Shown here: piece after piece, positions 1 to 12,399 of the stretch
How the letters are laid out: each line of letters opens with the position of its first letter
Numbering within the stretch: position 1 is the first letter of the stretch
DNA from: Pristionchus mayeri
Taxonomy: Eukaryota; Nematoda; Chromadorea; Rhabditida; Neodiplogasteridae
Assembly: GCA_036245805.1 (NCBI GenBank)
Contig: BTRK01000006.1
Span: forward strand, 51,577,257 to 51,641,256
Length of the DNA stretch: 64,000 bases
Direction of reading: 5' to 3'
Translations under genes and position numbers: made by a program
Notes under the pieces: generated by a model
The model's database searches: none
Seen by the model: only the letters and a program-made list of their open reading frames with translations
What the model was told of the DNA's origin: nothing

Positions 1-1500
1 TTACTCAGATTCATTGTCTACTCAGGACCATTTTCTACTGAGGACCATTGCTTACTCGGGACCATTATTTACTCGGGGACATTATTTACTCAGGACCATT
101 GTCTGCTCAGGACAATTGTCTACTCGGGACCATTATTAACTCGGGGCCATTATTTACTCGGGACCATTTTTTACTCAGCACCATTATTTACTCGGGACCA
201 TTTTTTACTCAGGACCATTATCTACTCCGGGCCATTGTTTACTCAGATTCATTGTCTACTCAGGACCATTTTCTACTGAGGACCATTGCTTACTCGGGAC
301 CATTATTTACTCGGGGCCATTATTTACTCAGGACCATTGTCTGCTCAGGACAATTGTCAACTCAGGTCCATTATCTACTCGGGGCCATTATTTACTCGGG
401 ACCATTATTTACTCAGGACCATTGTCTGCTCAGGTCAATTGTCTACTCAGGTCCATTATCTACTCGGGGCCATTATTTACTCGGGACCATTTTTTACTCA
501 GAACCATTGTCTACTCGGGGCCATTTTCAACTCATGACCATTATCTACTCCGGGCCATTGTTTACTCAGATTCATTGTCTACTCAGGACCATTTTCTGCT
601 GAGGGCCATTGTTTACTCAGGACCATTATCTACTCGGGCCATTATTTACTCAGGACCATTGTCTACTCAGGACCATTGTCTACTCAGGACCATTGTTTAC
701 TCGGGACCATTATTTACTCAGGACCATTGTCTACTCCGGGCCATTGTTTACTCGGGACAATTGTTTACTCGGGACCATTTTTTACTCAGGACCATTATCT
801 ACTCGGGGCCATTATTTACTCAGGACCATTGTCTGCTCAGGACCATTGTTTACTCGGGACCATTATTTACTCAGGACCATTGTCTACTCCGGGCCATTGT
901 TTACTCGGGACAATTGTTTACTCGGGACCATTTTTTACTCAGGACCATTATCTACTCGGGGCCATTATTTACTCAGGACCATTGTCTGCTCAGGACAATT
1001 GTCAACTCAGGACAATTGTCTACTCGGGACCATTATTAACTCGGGGCCATTATTTACTCGGGACCATTATCTACTCGGGGCTATTATTTACTCGGGACCA
1101 TTATTAACTCGGGACCTTTTTTTACTCAGGACCATTTTTTACTCAGGACCATTATCTACTCCGGGCCATTGTTTACTCAGATTCATTGTCTACTCAGGAC
1201 CATTTTCTACTGAGGACCATTGCTTACTCGGGACCATTATTTACTCGGGGCCATTATTTACTCAGGACCATTGTCTGCTCAGGACAATTGTCTACTCAGG
1301 ACAATTGTCTACTCGGGACCATTATTTACTCGGGACCATTTTTTACTCAGCACCATTATTTACTCGGGACCATTTTTTACTCAGGACCATTATCTACTCC
1401 GGGCCATTGTTTACTCAGATTCATTGTCTACTCAGGACCATTTTCTACTGAGGACCATTGCTTACTCGTGACCATTATTTACTCGGGGCCATTATTTACT
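1..1500 (+). repeat. Irregular left segment of the array
   Basis: Mixed monomer types with only short-range order. It includes clusters carrying the TTACTCAGATTCATTGT monomer (for example near 240, 560 and 1,170) followed by CTACTCAGGACCATTTT and a CTACTGAGG monomer. It also holds one early 16-bp monomer at 630-645 and one CTGCTGAGGGCCATTGT monomer near 597, a type not seen again until about 32.3 kb. No gene or unique sequence was found. Confidence 0.85.
676..981 (+). repeat. 153-bp (9-monomer) tandem duplication
   Basis: Positions 676-828 and 829-981 carry the same order of nine monomers. They differ visibly by one base, where CTACTCAGG in the first copy corresponds to CTGCTCAGG in the second. 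The block includes a CTACTCCGGG monomer, a GGGACAATTGTTT variant and a six-T monomer. This is the shortest clear higher-order duplication at the left end. Confidence 0.8.
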
Positions 1501-1915
1501 CAGGACCATTGTCTGCTCAGGACAATTGTCAACTCAGGACCATTATCTACTCGGGCCATTATTTACTCAGGACCATTGTCTGCTCAGGACCATTATCTAC
1601 TCGGGCCATTATTTAATTCAGGACCATTGTCTGCTCAGGACAATTGTCAACTCAGGACCATTATTTACTCAGGACCATTATTTACTCAGGACCATTGTTT
1701 ACTCGGGACCATTTTTTACTCAGGACCATTGTTAACTCGGGGCCATTGTTTACTCGGGACCATTATTTACTCAGGACCATTGTCTACTCGGGGCCATTTT
1801 CAACTCATGACCATTATCTACTCGGGGCTATTATTTACTCGGGACCATTATTAACTCGGGACCTTTTTTTACTCAGGACCATTTTTTACTCAGGACCATT
1901 GTTTACTCGGGGCCA

Positions 1916-4105
1916 TTGTTTACTCGGGACCATTGCCTGCTCAGGACAATTGTCTACTCAGGACCATTATCGACTCGGGGCCATTATTTACTCGGGACCA
2001 TTTTTTACTCAGGACCATTATCTACTCGGGGCCATTATTTACTCAGGACCATTGTCTGCTCAGGACAATTGTCAACTCAGGACCATTATCTACTCGGGGC
2101 CATTATTTACTCAGGACCATTGTCTGCTCAGGACCATTATCTACTCGGGCCATTATTTACTCAGGACCATTGTCTGCTCAGGACCATTATCTACTCGGGC
2201 CATTATTTAATTCAGGACCATTGTCTGCTCAGGACAATTGTCAACTCAGGACCATTATTTACTCAGGACCATTGTTTACTCGGGACCATTTTTTACTCAG
2301 GACCATTGTTAACTCGGGGCCATTGTTTACTCGGGACCATTATTTACTCAGGACCATTGTCTACTCGGGGCCATTTTCAACTCATGACCATTATCTACTC
2401 GGGGCTATTATTTACTCGGGACCATTATTAACTCGGGACCTTTTTTTACTCAGGACCATTTTCTACTGAGGACCATTGCTTACTCGGGGCCATTGTTTAC
2501 TCGGGACCATTGCCTGCTCAGGACAATTGTCTACTCAGGACCATTATCTACTCGGGGCCATTATTTACTCGGGACCATTTTTTACTCAGCACCATTATTT
2601 ACTCGGGACCATTTTTTACTCAGGACCATTATCTACTCCGGGCCATTGTTTACTCAGATTCATTGTCTACTCAGGACCATTTTCTACTGAGGACCATTGC
2701 TTACTCGGGACCATTATTTACTCGGGGCCATTATTTACTCAGGACCATTGTCTGCTCAGGAGAATTGTCAACTCAGGACCATTATCTACTCGGGGCCATT
2801 ATTTACTCAGGACCATTGTCTGCTCAGGACCATTATCTACTCGGGCCATTATTTACTCAGGACCATTGTCTGCTCAGGACCATTATCTACTCGGGCCATT
2901 ATTTAATTCAGGACCATTGTCTGCTCAGGACAATTGTCAACTCAGGACCATTATTTACTCAGGACCATTGTTTACTCGGGACCATTTTTTACTCAGGACC
3001 ATTGTTAACTCGGGGCCATTGTTTACTCGGGACCATTATTTACTCAGGACCATTGTCTACTCGGGGCCATTTTCAACTCATGACCATTATCTACTCGGGG
3101 CTATTATTTACTCGGGACCATTATTAACTCGGGACCTTTTTTTACTCAGGACCATTTTTTACTCAGGACCATTGTTTACTCGGAGCCATTGTTTACTCGG
3201 GACCATTGCCTGCTCAGGACAATTGTCTACTCAGGACCATTATCTACTCGGGGCCATTATTTACTCGGGACCATTTTTTACTCAGCACCATTATTTACTC
3301 GGGACCATTTTTTACTCAGGACCATTATCTACTCCGGGCCATTGTTTACTCAGATTCATTGTCTACTCAGGACCATTTTCTACTGAGGACCATTGCTTAC
3401 TCGGGACCATTATTTACTCGGGGCCATTATTTACTCAGGACCATTGTCTGCTCAGGACAATTGTCAACTCAGGACCATTATCTACTCGGGGCCATTATTT
3501 ACTCAGGACCATTGTCTGCTCAGGACCATTATCTACTCGGGCCATTATTTACTCAGGACCATTGTCTGCTCAGGACCATTATCTACTCGGGCCATTATTT
3601 AATTCAGGACCATTGTCTGCTCAGGACAATTGTCAACTCAGGACCATTATTTACTCAGGACCATTATTTACTCAGGACCATTATTTACTCGGGACCATTT
3701 TTTACTCAGGACCATTATTAACTCGGGGCCATTGTTTACTCGGGACCATTATTTACTCAGGACCATTGTCTACTCAGGACCATTATCTACTCGGGCCATT
3801 ATTTAATTCAGGACCATTGTCTGCTCAGGACAATTGTCAACTCAGGACCATTATTTACTTAGGACCATTATTTACTCAGGACCATTGTTTACTCGGGACC
3901 ATTTTTTACTCAGGACCATTGTTAACTCGGGGCCATTGTTTACTCGGGACCATTATTTACTCAGGACCATTGTCTACTCGGGGCCATTTTCAACTCATGA
4001 CCATTATCTACTCGGGGCTATTATTTACTCGGGACCATTATTAACTCGGGACCTTTTTTTACTCAGGACCATTTTTTACTCAGGACCATTGTTTACTCGG
4101 GGCCA
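1916..4105 (+). repeat. HOR series with 577-, 696- and 917-bp blocks
   Basis: The same phase point, a TTG just before TTTACTCGGGACCATTGCC, recurs at 1,916, 2,493, 3,189 and 4,106. Block lengths are 577, 696 and 917 bp, each one base short of a multiple of 17. The missing base is explained by 16-bp monomers (CTACTCGGGCCATTAT) partly offset by 18-bp monomers (TTAATTCAGGACCATTGT). Segments 2,493-2,690 and 3,189-3,386 translate identically. The monomer with seven Ts, ending in GGACCTTTTTTT, occurs in these blocks. Confidence 0.8.
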
Positions 4106-4630
4106 TTGTTTACTCGGGACCATTGCCTGCTCAGGACAATTGTCTACTCAGGACCATTATCTACTCGGGGCCATTATTTACTCGGGACCATTTTTTACTC
4201 AGGACCATTATCTACTCCGGGCCATTGTTTACTCAGATTCATTGTCTACTCAGGACCATTTTCTACTGAGGACCATTGCTTACTCGGGACCATTATTTAC
4301 TCGGGACCATTATTTACTCAGGACCATTGCCTGCTCAGGACAATTGTCTACTCAGGGCCATTATCTACTCGGGGCCATTATTTACTCGGGACCATTTTTT
4401 ACTCAGCACCATTATTTACTCGGGACCATTTTTTACTCAGGACCATTATCTACTCCGGGCCATTGTTTACTCAGATTCATTGTCTACTGAGGACCATTTT
4501 CTACTGAGGACCATTGCTTACTCGGGACCATTATTTACTCGGGACCATTATTTACTCAGGACCATTGCCTGCTCAGGACAATTGTCTACTCAGGGCCATT
4601 ATCTACTCGGGGCCATTATTTACTCGGGAC
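3800..4630 (+). repeat. Duplicated 0.83-kb segment, copy A (partner at 8,201-9,031)
   Basis: This segment recurs at an offset of 4,401 bp with the same monomer order. The phase points 3,834, 4,106 and 4,276 correspond to 8,235, 8,507 and 8,677. The match ends near 4,630 / 9,031, where the following monomers differ. At the left edge one G distinguishes the copies, a 16-bp versus a 17-bp monomer. The offset is two bases short of 259 monomers, consistent with intervening short monomers. Confidence 0.8.
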
Positions 4631-4955
4631 CATTTTTTACTCAGGACCATTATCTACTCCGGGCCATTGTTTACTCAGATTCATTGTCTACTCAGGACCA
4701 TTTTCTACTGAGGACCATTGCTTACTCGGGACCATTATTTACTCGGGACCATTATTTACTCAGGACCATTGCCTGCTCAGGACAATTGTCTACTCAGGGC
4801 CATTATCTACTCGGGGCCATTATTTACTCGGGACCATTTTTTACTCAGCACCATTATTTACTCGGGACCATTTTTTACTCAGGACCATTATCTACTCCGG
4901 GCCATTGTTTACTCAGATTCATTGTCTACTGAGGACCATTTTCTACTGAGGACCA
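4276..4955 (+). repeat. 238/204-bp HOR (14 and 12 monomers)
   Basis: The phase point TTGCTTACTCGGGACC recurs at 4,276, 4,514 and 4,718, giving blocks of 238 and 204 bp. Each block contains the chain GCCTGCTCAGG, a TTACTCAGATTCATTGT monomer and a CTACTGAGG monomer. The 204-bp block lacks two monomers found in the 238-bp block. Confidence 0.8.
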
Positions 4956-6331
4956 TTGTTTACTCGGGACCATTATTTACTCGGGACCATTATTTACTCG
5001 GGACCATTATTTACTCAGGACCATTGCCTGCTCAGGACCATTGTCTACTCAGGACCATTGTCTACTCAGGACCAATATCTACTCCGGGCCACTGTTTACT
5101 CAGATTCATTGTCCACTCAGAACCATTGTCTACTCAGGACCATTATCTACTCGGGGCCATTATTTACTCGGGACCATTTTTTACTCAGCACCATTATTTA
5201 CTCGGGACCATTTTTTACTCAGGACCATTATCTACTCCGGGCCATTGTTTACTCAGATTCATTGTCTACTCAGGACCATTTTCTACTGAGGACCATTGCT
5301 TACTCGGGACCATTATTTACTCGGGGCCATTATTTACTCAGGACCATTGTCTGCTCAGGACAATTGTCAACTCAGGACCATTATCTACTCGGGGCCATTA
5401 TTTACTCAGGACCATTGTCTGCTCAGGACCATTATCTACTCGGGCCATTATTTACTCAGGACCATTGTCTGCTCAGGACCATTATCTACTCGGGCCATTA
5501 TTTAATTCAGGACCATTGTCTGCTCAGGACAATTGTCAACTCAGGACCATTATTTACTCAGGACCATTATTTACTCAGGACCATTGTTTACTCGGGACCA
5601 TTTTTTACTCAGGACCATTGTTAACTCGGGGCCATTGTTTACTCGGGACCATTATTTACTCAGGACCATTGTCTACTCAGGACCATTATCTACTCGGGGC
5701 CATTATTTACTCGGGACCATTGTCTGCTCAGGACCATTATCTACTCGGGCCATTATTTAATTCAGGACCATTGTCTGCTCAGGACAATTGTCAACTCAGG
5801 ACCATTATTTACTTAGGACCATTATTTACTCAGGACCATTATTTACTCAGGACCATTGTTTACTCGGGACCATTTTTTACTCAGGACCATTGTTAACTCG
5901 GGGCCATTGTTTACTGGGGACCATTATTTACTCAGGACCATTGTCTACTCGGGGCCATTTTCAATTCATGACCATTATCTACTCGGGGCTATTATTTACT
6001 CGGGACCATTATTAACTCGGGACCTTTTTTTACTCAGGACCATTTTTTACTCAGGACCATTATTTACTCAGGACCATTTTCTACTGAGGACCATTGCTTA
6101 CTCGGGACCATTATTTACTCGGGACCATTATTTACTCAGGACCATTGCCTGCTCAGGACAATTGTCTACTCAGGGCCATTATCTACTCGGGGCCATTATT
6201 TACTCGGGACCATTTTTTACTCAGCACCATTATTTACTCGGGACCATTTTTTACTCAGGACCATTATCTACTCCGGGCCATTGTTTACTCAGATTCATTG
6301 TCTACTGAGGACCATTTTCTACTGAGGACCA
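4956..6331 (+). repeat. Array segment of 1,376 bp between two matching phase points
   Basis: The phase point at 4,956 (three consecutive TTACTCGGGACCATTAT-type monomers after a CTACTGAGG monomer) recurs at 6,332. The segment mixes the block family of 2-4 kb, including two 16-bp monomers and one 18-bp monomer near 5,430-5,510, with monomers carrying GTCCACTCAGAACC near 5,115. A CAATTCATGACC variant lies near 5,960. No gene was seen. Confidence 0.75.
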
Positions 6332-7028
6332 TTGTTTACTCGGGACCATTATTTACTCGGGACCATTATTTACTCGGGACCATTATTTACTCAGGACCAT
6401 TGCCTGCTCAGGACCATTGTCTACTCAGGACCATTGTCTACTCAGGACCATTATCTACTCCGGGCCACTGTTTACTCAGATTCATTGTCCACTCAGAACC
6501 ATTGTCTACTCAGGACCATTATCTACTCGGGGCCATTATTTACTCGGGACCATTATTTACTCAGGACCATTGTCTACTCATGACCATTATCTACTCCGGG
6601 CCATTGTTTACTCAGATTCATTGTCTACCCAGGACCATTTTCTATTCAGGACCATTGTTTACTCGGGACCATTATTTACTCAGGACCATTGTCTGCTCAG
6701 GTCAATTGTCTACTCAGGTCCATTATCTACTCGGGGCCATTATTTACTCGGGACAATTTTTTACTCAGGACCATTGTCTACTCGGGGCCATTGTTTACTC
6801 GGGGCCATTGTTTACTCGGGACCATTGCCTGCTCAGGACAATTGTCTACTCAGGACCATTATCTACTCGGGGCCATTATTTACTCGGGACCATTTTTTAC
6901 TCAGCACCATTATTTACTCGGGACCATTTTTTACTCAGGACCATTATCTACTCCGGGCCATTGTTTACTCAGATTCATTGTCTACTGAGGACCATTTTCT
7001 ACTGAGGACCATTTTCTACTGAGGACCA
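6332..7028 (+). repeat. 697-bp block, early relative of the 1,445-bp HOR
   Basis: Forty-one monomers in the same order as the first 697 bp of each 1,445-bp unit at 9,544 and 10,989. It contains the diagnostic CTACCCAGGACCATTTT monomer near 6,625, the GGTCAATTGTC variant near 6,710 and a GGGACAATTTTTTACTC variant near 6,750. Confidence 0.8.
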
Positions 7029-8200
7029 TTGTTTACTCGGGACCATTATTTACTCGGGACCATTATTTACTCGGGACCATTATTTACTCAGGACCATTGC
7101 CTGCTCAGGACCATTGTCTACTCAGGACCATTGTCTACTCAGGACCATTATCTACTCGGGCCATTATTTACTCAGGACCATTGTCTGCTCAGGACCATTA
7201 TCTACTCGGGCCATTATTTAATTCAGGACCATTGTCTGCTCAGGACAATTGTCAACTCAGGACCATTATTTACTCAGGACCATTATTTACTCAGGATCAT
7301 TGTTTACTCGGGACCATTTTTTACTCAGGACCATTGTTAACTCGGGGCCATTGTTTACTCGGGACCATTATTTACTCAGGACCATTGTCTACTCAGGACC
7401 ATTATCTACTCGGGGCCATTATTTACTCGGGACCATTGTCTGCTCAGGACCATTATCTACTCGGGCCATTATTTAATTCAGGACCATTGTCTGCTCAGGA
7501 CAATTGTCAACTCAGGACCATTATTTACTTAGGACCATTATTTACTCAGGACCATTGTTTACTCGGGACCATTTTTTACTCAGGACCATTGTTAACTCGG
7601 GGCCATTGTTTACTCGGGACCATTATTTACTCAGGACCATTGTCTACTCGGGGCCATTTTCAACTCATGACCATTATCTACTCGGGGCTATTATTTACTC
7701 GGGACCATTATTAACTCGGGACCTTTTTTTACTCAGGACCATTTTTTACTCAGGACCATTGTTTACTCGGGGCCATTGTTTACTCGGGACCATTGCCTGC
7801 TCAGGACAATTGTCTACTCAGGACCATTATCTACTCGGGACCATTATTTACTCGGGACCATTATTTACTCAGGACCATTGCCTGCTCAGGACCATTGTCT
7901 ACTCAGGACCATTGTCTACTCAGGACCATTATCTACTCGGGCCATTATTTACTCAGGACCATTGTCTGCTCAGGACCATTATCTACTCGGGCCATTATTT
8001 AATTCAGGACCATTGTCTGCTCAGGACAATTGTCAACTCAGGACCATTATTTACTCAGGACCATTATTTACTCAGGACCATTGTTTACTCGGGACCATTT
8101 TTTACTCAGGACCATTGTTAACTCGGGGCCATTGTTTACTCGGGACCATTATTTACTCAGGACCATTGTCTACTCAGGACCAATATCTACTCGGGGCCAT
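7029..8200 (+). repeat. Array segment rich in 16- and 18-bp monomers
   Basis: Begins at the same phase point as 4,956 and 6,332, then switches into the block family of 2-4 kb, with 16-bp CTACTCGGGCCATTAT monomers near 7,151 and 7,201 and further copies near 7,460, 7,933 and 7,983. The 18-bp TTAATTCAGG monomer follows several of them. The change of family inside one block suggests a recombination junction near 7,150. Confidence 0.7.
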
Positions 8201-9031
8201 TATTTAATTCAGGACCATTGTCTGCTCAGGACAATTGTCAACTCAGGACCATTATTTACTTAGGACCATTATTTACTCAGGACCATTGTTTACTCGGGAC
8301 CATTTTTTACTCAGGACCATTGTTAACTCGGGGCCATTGTTTACTCGGGACCATTATTTACTCAGGACCATTGTCTACTCGGGGCCATTTTCAACTCATG
8401 ACCATTATCTACTCGGGGCTATTATTTACTCGGGACCATTATTAACTCGGGACCTTTTTTTACTCAGGACCATTTTTTACTCAGGACCATTGTTTACTCG
8501 GGGCCATTGTTTACTCGGGACCATTGCCTGCTCAGGACAATTGTCTACTCAGGACCATTATCTACTCGGGGCCATTATTTACTCGGGACCATTTTTTACT
8601 CAGGACCATTATCTACTCCGGGCCATTGTTTACTCAGATTCATTGTCTACTCAGGACCATTTTCTACTGAGGACCATTGCTTACTCGGGACCATTATTTA
8701 CTCGGGACCATTATTTACTCAGGACCATTGCCTGCTCAGGACAATTGTCTACTCAGGGCCATTATCTACTCGGGGCCATTATTTACTCGGGACCATTTTT
8801 TACTCAGCACCATTATTTACTCGGGACCATTTTTTACTCAGGACCATTATCTACTCCGGGCCATTGTTTACTCAGATTCATTGTCTACTGAGGACCATTT
8901 TCTACTGAGGACCATTGCTTACTCGGGACCATTATTTACTCGGGACCATTATTTACTCAGGACCATTGCCTGCTCAGGACAATTGTCTACTCAGGGCCAT
9001 TATCTACTCGGGGCCATTATTTACTCGGGAC
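8201..9031 (+). repeat. Duplicated 0.83-kb segment, copy B (partner at 3,800-4,630)
   Basis: Same monomer order as copy A at an offset of 4,401 bp, including the seven-T monomer near 8,452 and the GGGACCATTGCC phase point near 8,507. After about 9,031 the copy continues with a different monomer sequence. Confidence 0.8.
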
Positions 9032-9390
9032 CATTATCTACTCGGGGCCATTATTTACTCGGGACCATTTTTTACTCAGGACCATTATCTACTCCGGGCC
9101 ATTGTTTACTCAGATTCATTGTCTACTCAGGACCATTTTCTACTGAGGACCATTGCTTACTCGGGACCATTATTTACTCGGGACCATTATTTACTCAGGA
9201 CCATTGCCTGCTCAGGACAATTGTCTACTCAGGGCCATTATCTACTCGGGGCCATTATTTACTCGGGACCATTTTTTACTCAGCACCATTATTTACTCGG
9301 GACCATTTTTTACTCAGGACCATTATCTACTCCGGGCCATTGTTTACTCAGATTCATTGTCTACTCAGGACCATTTTCTACTGAGGACCA
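8677..9390 (+). repeat. Three tandem 238-bp HOR blocks
   Basis: The same phase point as in the 4.3-kb block series recurs at 8,677, 8,915 and 9,153, an exact 238-bp (14-monomer) period. The middle block differs in replacing a six-T/CAGCACC pair with CTACTCGGGGCCATTAT-type monomers near 9,030. Confidence 0.82.
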
Positions 9391-9543
9391 TTGCTTACTC
9401 GGGACCATTATTTACTCGGGACCATTATTTACTCAGGACCATTGCCTGCTCAGGACAATTGTCTACTCAGGACCATTATCTACTCCGGGCCATTGTTTAC
9501 TCAGATTCATTGTCTACTGAGGACCATTTTCTACTGAGGACCA

Positions 9544-10988
9544 TTGTTTACTCGGGACCATTATTTACTCGGGACCATTATTTACTCGGGACCATTATTT
9601 ACTCAGGACCATTGCCTGCTCAGGACCATTGTCTACTCAGGACCATTGTCTACTCAGGACCATTATCTACTCCGGGCCACTGTTTACTCAGATTCATTGT
9701 CCACTCAGAACCATTGTCTACTCAGGACCATTATCTACTCGGGGCCATTATTTACTCGGGACCATTATTTACTCAGGACCATTGTCTACTCATGACCATT
9801 ATCTACTCCGGGCCATTGTTTACTCAGATTCATTGTCTACCCAGGACCATTTTCTACTCAGGACCATTGTTTACTCGGGACCATTATTTACTCAGGACCA
9901 TTGTCTGCTCAGGTCAATTGTCTACTCAGGTCCATTATCTACTCGGGGCCATTATTTACTCGGGACAATTTTTTACTCAGGACCATTGTCTACTCGGGGC
10001 CATTGTTTACTCGGGGCCATTGTTTACTCGGGACCATTGCCTGCTCAGGACAATTGTCTACTCAGGACCATTATCTACTCGGGGCCATTATTTACTCGGG
10101 ACCATTTTTTACTCAGCACCATTATTTACTCGGGACCATTTTTTACTCAGGACCATTATCTACTCCGGGCCATTGTTTACTCAGATTCATTGTCTACTGA
10201 GGACCATTTTCTACTGAGGACCATTTTCTACTGAGGACCATTGTTTACTCGGGACCATTATTTACTCGGGACCATTATTTACTCGGGACCATTATTTACT
10301 CAGGACCATTGCCTGCTCAGGACCATTATCTACTCGGGGCCATTATTTACTCGGGACCATTTTTTACTCAGCACCATTATTTACTCGGGACCATTTTTTA
10401 CTCAGGACCATTATCTACTCCGGGCCACTGTTTACTCAGATTCATTGTCCACTCAGGACCATTATCTACTCGGGGCCATTATTTACTCGGGACCATTATT
10501 TACTCAGGACCATTGTCTACTCATGACCATTATCTACTCCGGGCCATTGTTTACTCAGATTCATTGTCTACCCAGGACCATTTTCTACTCAGGACCATTG
10601 TTTACTCGGGACCATTATTTACTCAGGACCATTGTCTGCTCAGGTCAATTGTCTACTCAGGTCCATTATCTACTCGGGGCCATTATTTACTCGGGACAAT
10701 TTTTTACTCAGGACCATTGTCTACTCGGGGCCATTGTTTACTCGGGGCCATTGTTTACTCGGGACCATTGCCTGCTCAGGACAATTGTCTACTCAGGACC
10801 ATTATCTACTCGGGGCCATTATTTACTCGGGACCATTTTTTACTCAGCACCATTATTTACTCGGGACCATTATTTACTCAGGACCATTGCCTGCTCAGGA
10901 CAATTGTCTACTCAGGACCATTATCTACTCCGGGCCATTGTTTACTCAGATTCATTGTCTACTGAGGACCATTTTCTACTGAGGACCA
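9544..10988 (+). repeat. 1,445-bp HOR (85 monomers), unit 1
   Basis: Phase points 9,544, 9,629, 9,901, 10,241 and 10,309 all recur exactly 1,445 bp downstream. The unit splits into a 697-bp part and a 748-bp part sharing a start. It includes the chain GTCCACTCAGAACC, CTACTCATGACC, CTACCCAGGACC and GGTCAATTGTC. Confidence 0.88.
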
Positions 10989-12399
10989 TTGTTTACTCGG
11001 GACCATTATTTACTCGGGACCATTATTTACTCGGGACCATTATTTACTCAGGACCATTGCCTGCTCAGGACCATTGTCTACTCAGGACCATTGTCTACTC
11101 AGGACCATTATCTACTCCGGGCCACTGTTTACTCAGATTCATTGTCCACTCAGAACCATTGTCTACTCAGGACCATTATCTACTCGGGGCCATTATTTAC
11201 TCGGGACCATTATTTACTCAGGACCATTGTCTACTCATGACCATTATCTACTCCGGGCCATTGTTTACTCAGATTCATTGTCTACCCAGGACCATTTTCT
11301 ACTCAGGACCATTGTTTACTCGGGACCATTATTTACTCAGGACCATTGTCTGCTCAGGTCAATTGTCTACTCAGGTCCATTATCTACTCGGGGCCATTAT
11401 TTACTCGGGACAATTTTTTACTCAGGACCATTGTCTACTCGGGGCCATTGTTTACTCGGGGCCATTGTTTACTCGGGACCATTGCCTGCTCAGGACAATT
11501 GTCTACTCAGGACCATTATCTACTCGGGGCCATTATTTACTCGGGACCATTTTTTACTCAGCACCATTATTTACTCGGGACCATTTTTTACTCAGGACCA
11601 TTATCTACTCCGGGCCATTGTTTACTCAGATTCATTGTCTACTGAGGACCATTTTCTACTGAGGACCATTTTCTACTGAGGACCATTGTTTACTCGGGAC
11701 CATTATTTACTCGGGACCATTATTTACTCGGGACCATTATTTACTCAGGACCATTGCCTGCTCAGGACCATTATCTACTCGGGGCCATTATTTACTCGGG
11801 ACCATTTTTTACTCAGAACCATTATTTACTCGGGACCATTTTTTACTCAGGACCATTATCTACTCCGGGCCACTGTTTACTCAGATTCATTGTCCACTCA
11901 GGACCATTATCTACTCGGGGCCATTATTTACTCGGGACCATTATTTACTCAGGACCATTGTCTACTCATGACCATTATCTACTCCGGGCCATTGTTTACT
12001 CAGATTCATTGTCTACCCAGGACCATTTTCTACTCAGGACCATTGTTTACTCGGGACCATTATTTACTCAGGACCATTGTCTGCTCAGGTCAATTGTCTA
12101 CTCAGGTCCATTATCTACTCGGGGCCATTATTTACTCGGGACAATTTTTTACTCAGGACCATTGTCTACTCGGGGCCATTGTTTACTCGGGGCCATTGTT
12201 TACTCGGGACCATTGCCTGCTCAGGACAATTGTCTACTCAGGACCATTATCTACTCGGGGCCATTATTTACTCGGGACCATTTTTTACTCAGCACCATTA
12301 TTTACTCGGGACCATTTTTTACTCAGGACCATTATCTACTCCGGGCCATTGTTTACTCAGATTCATTGTCTACTCAGGACCATTTTCTACTGAGGACCA
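10989..12399 (+). repeat. 1,445-bp HOR, unit 2 (second part shortened)
   Basis: Matches unit 1 through the 697-bp first part (10,989-11,685). The second part (11,686-12,399) is 714 bp instead of 748 bp and its end diverges. A visible substitution is a CAGAACCATTAT monomer near 11,815 where unit 1 has CAGCACCATTAT. Confidence 0.85.
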
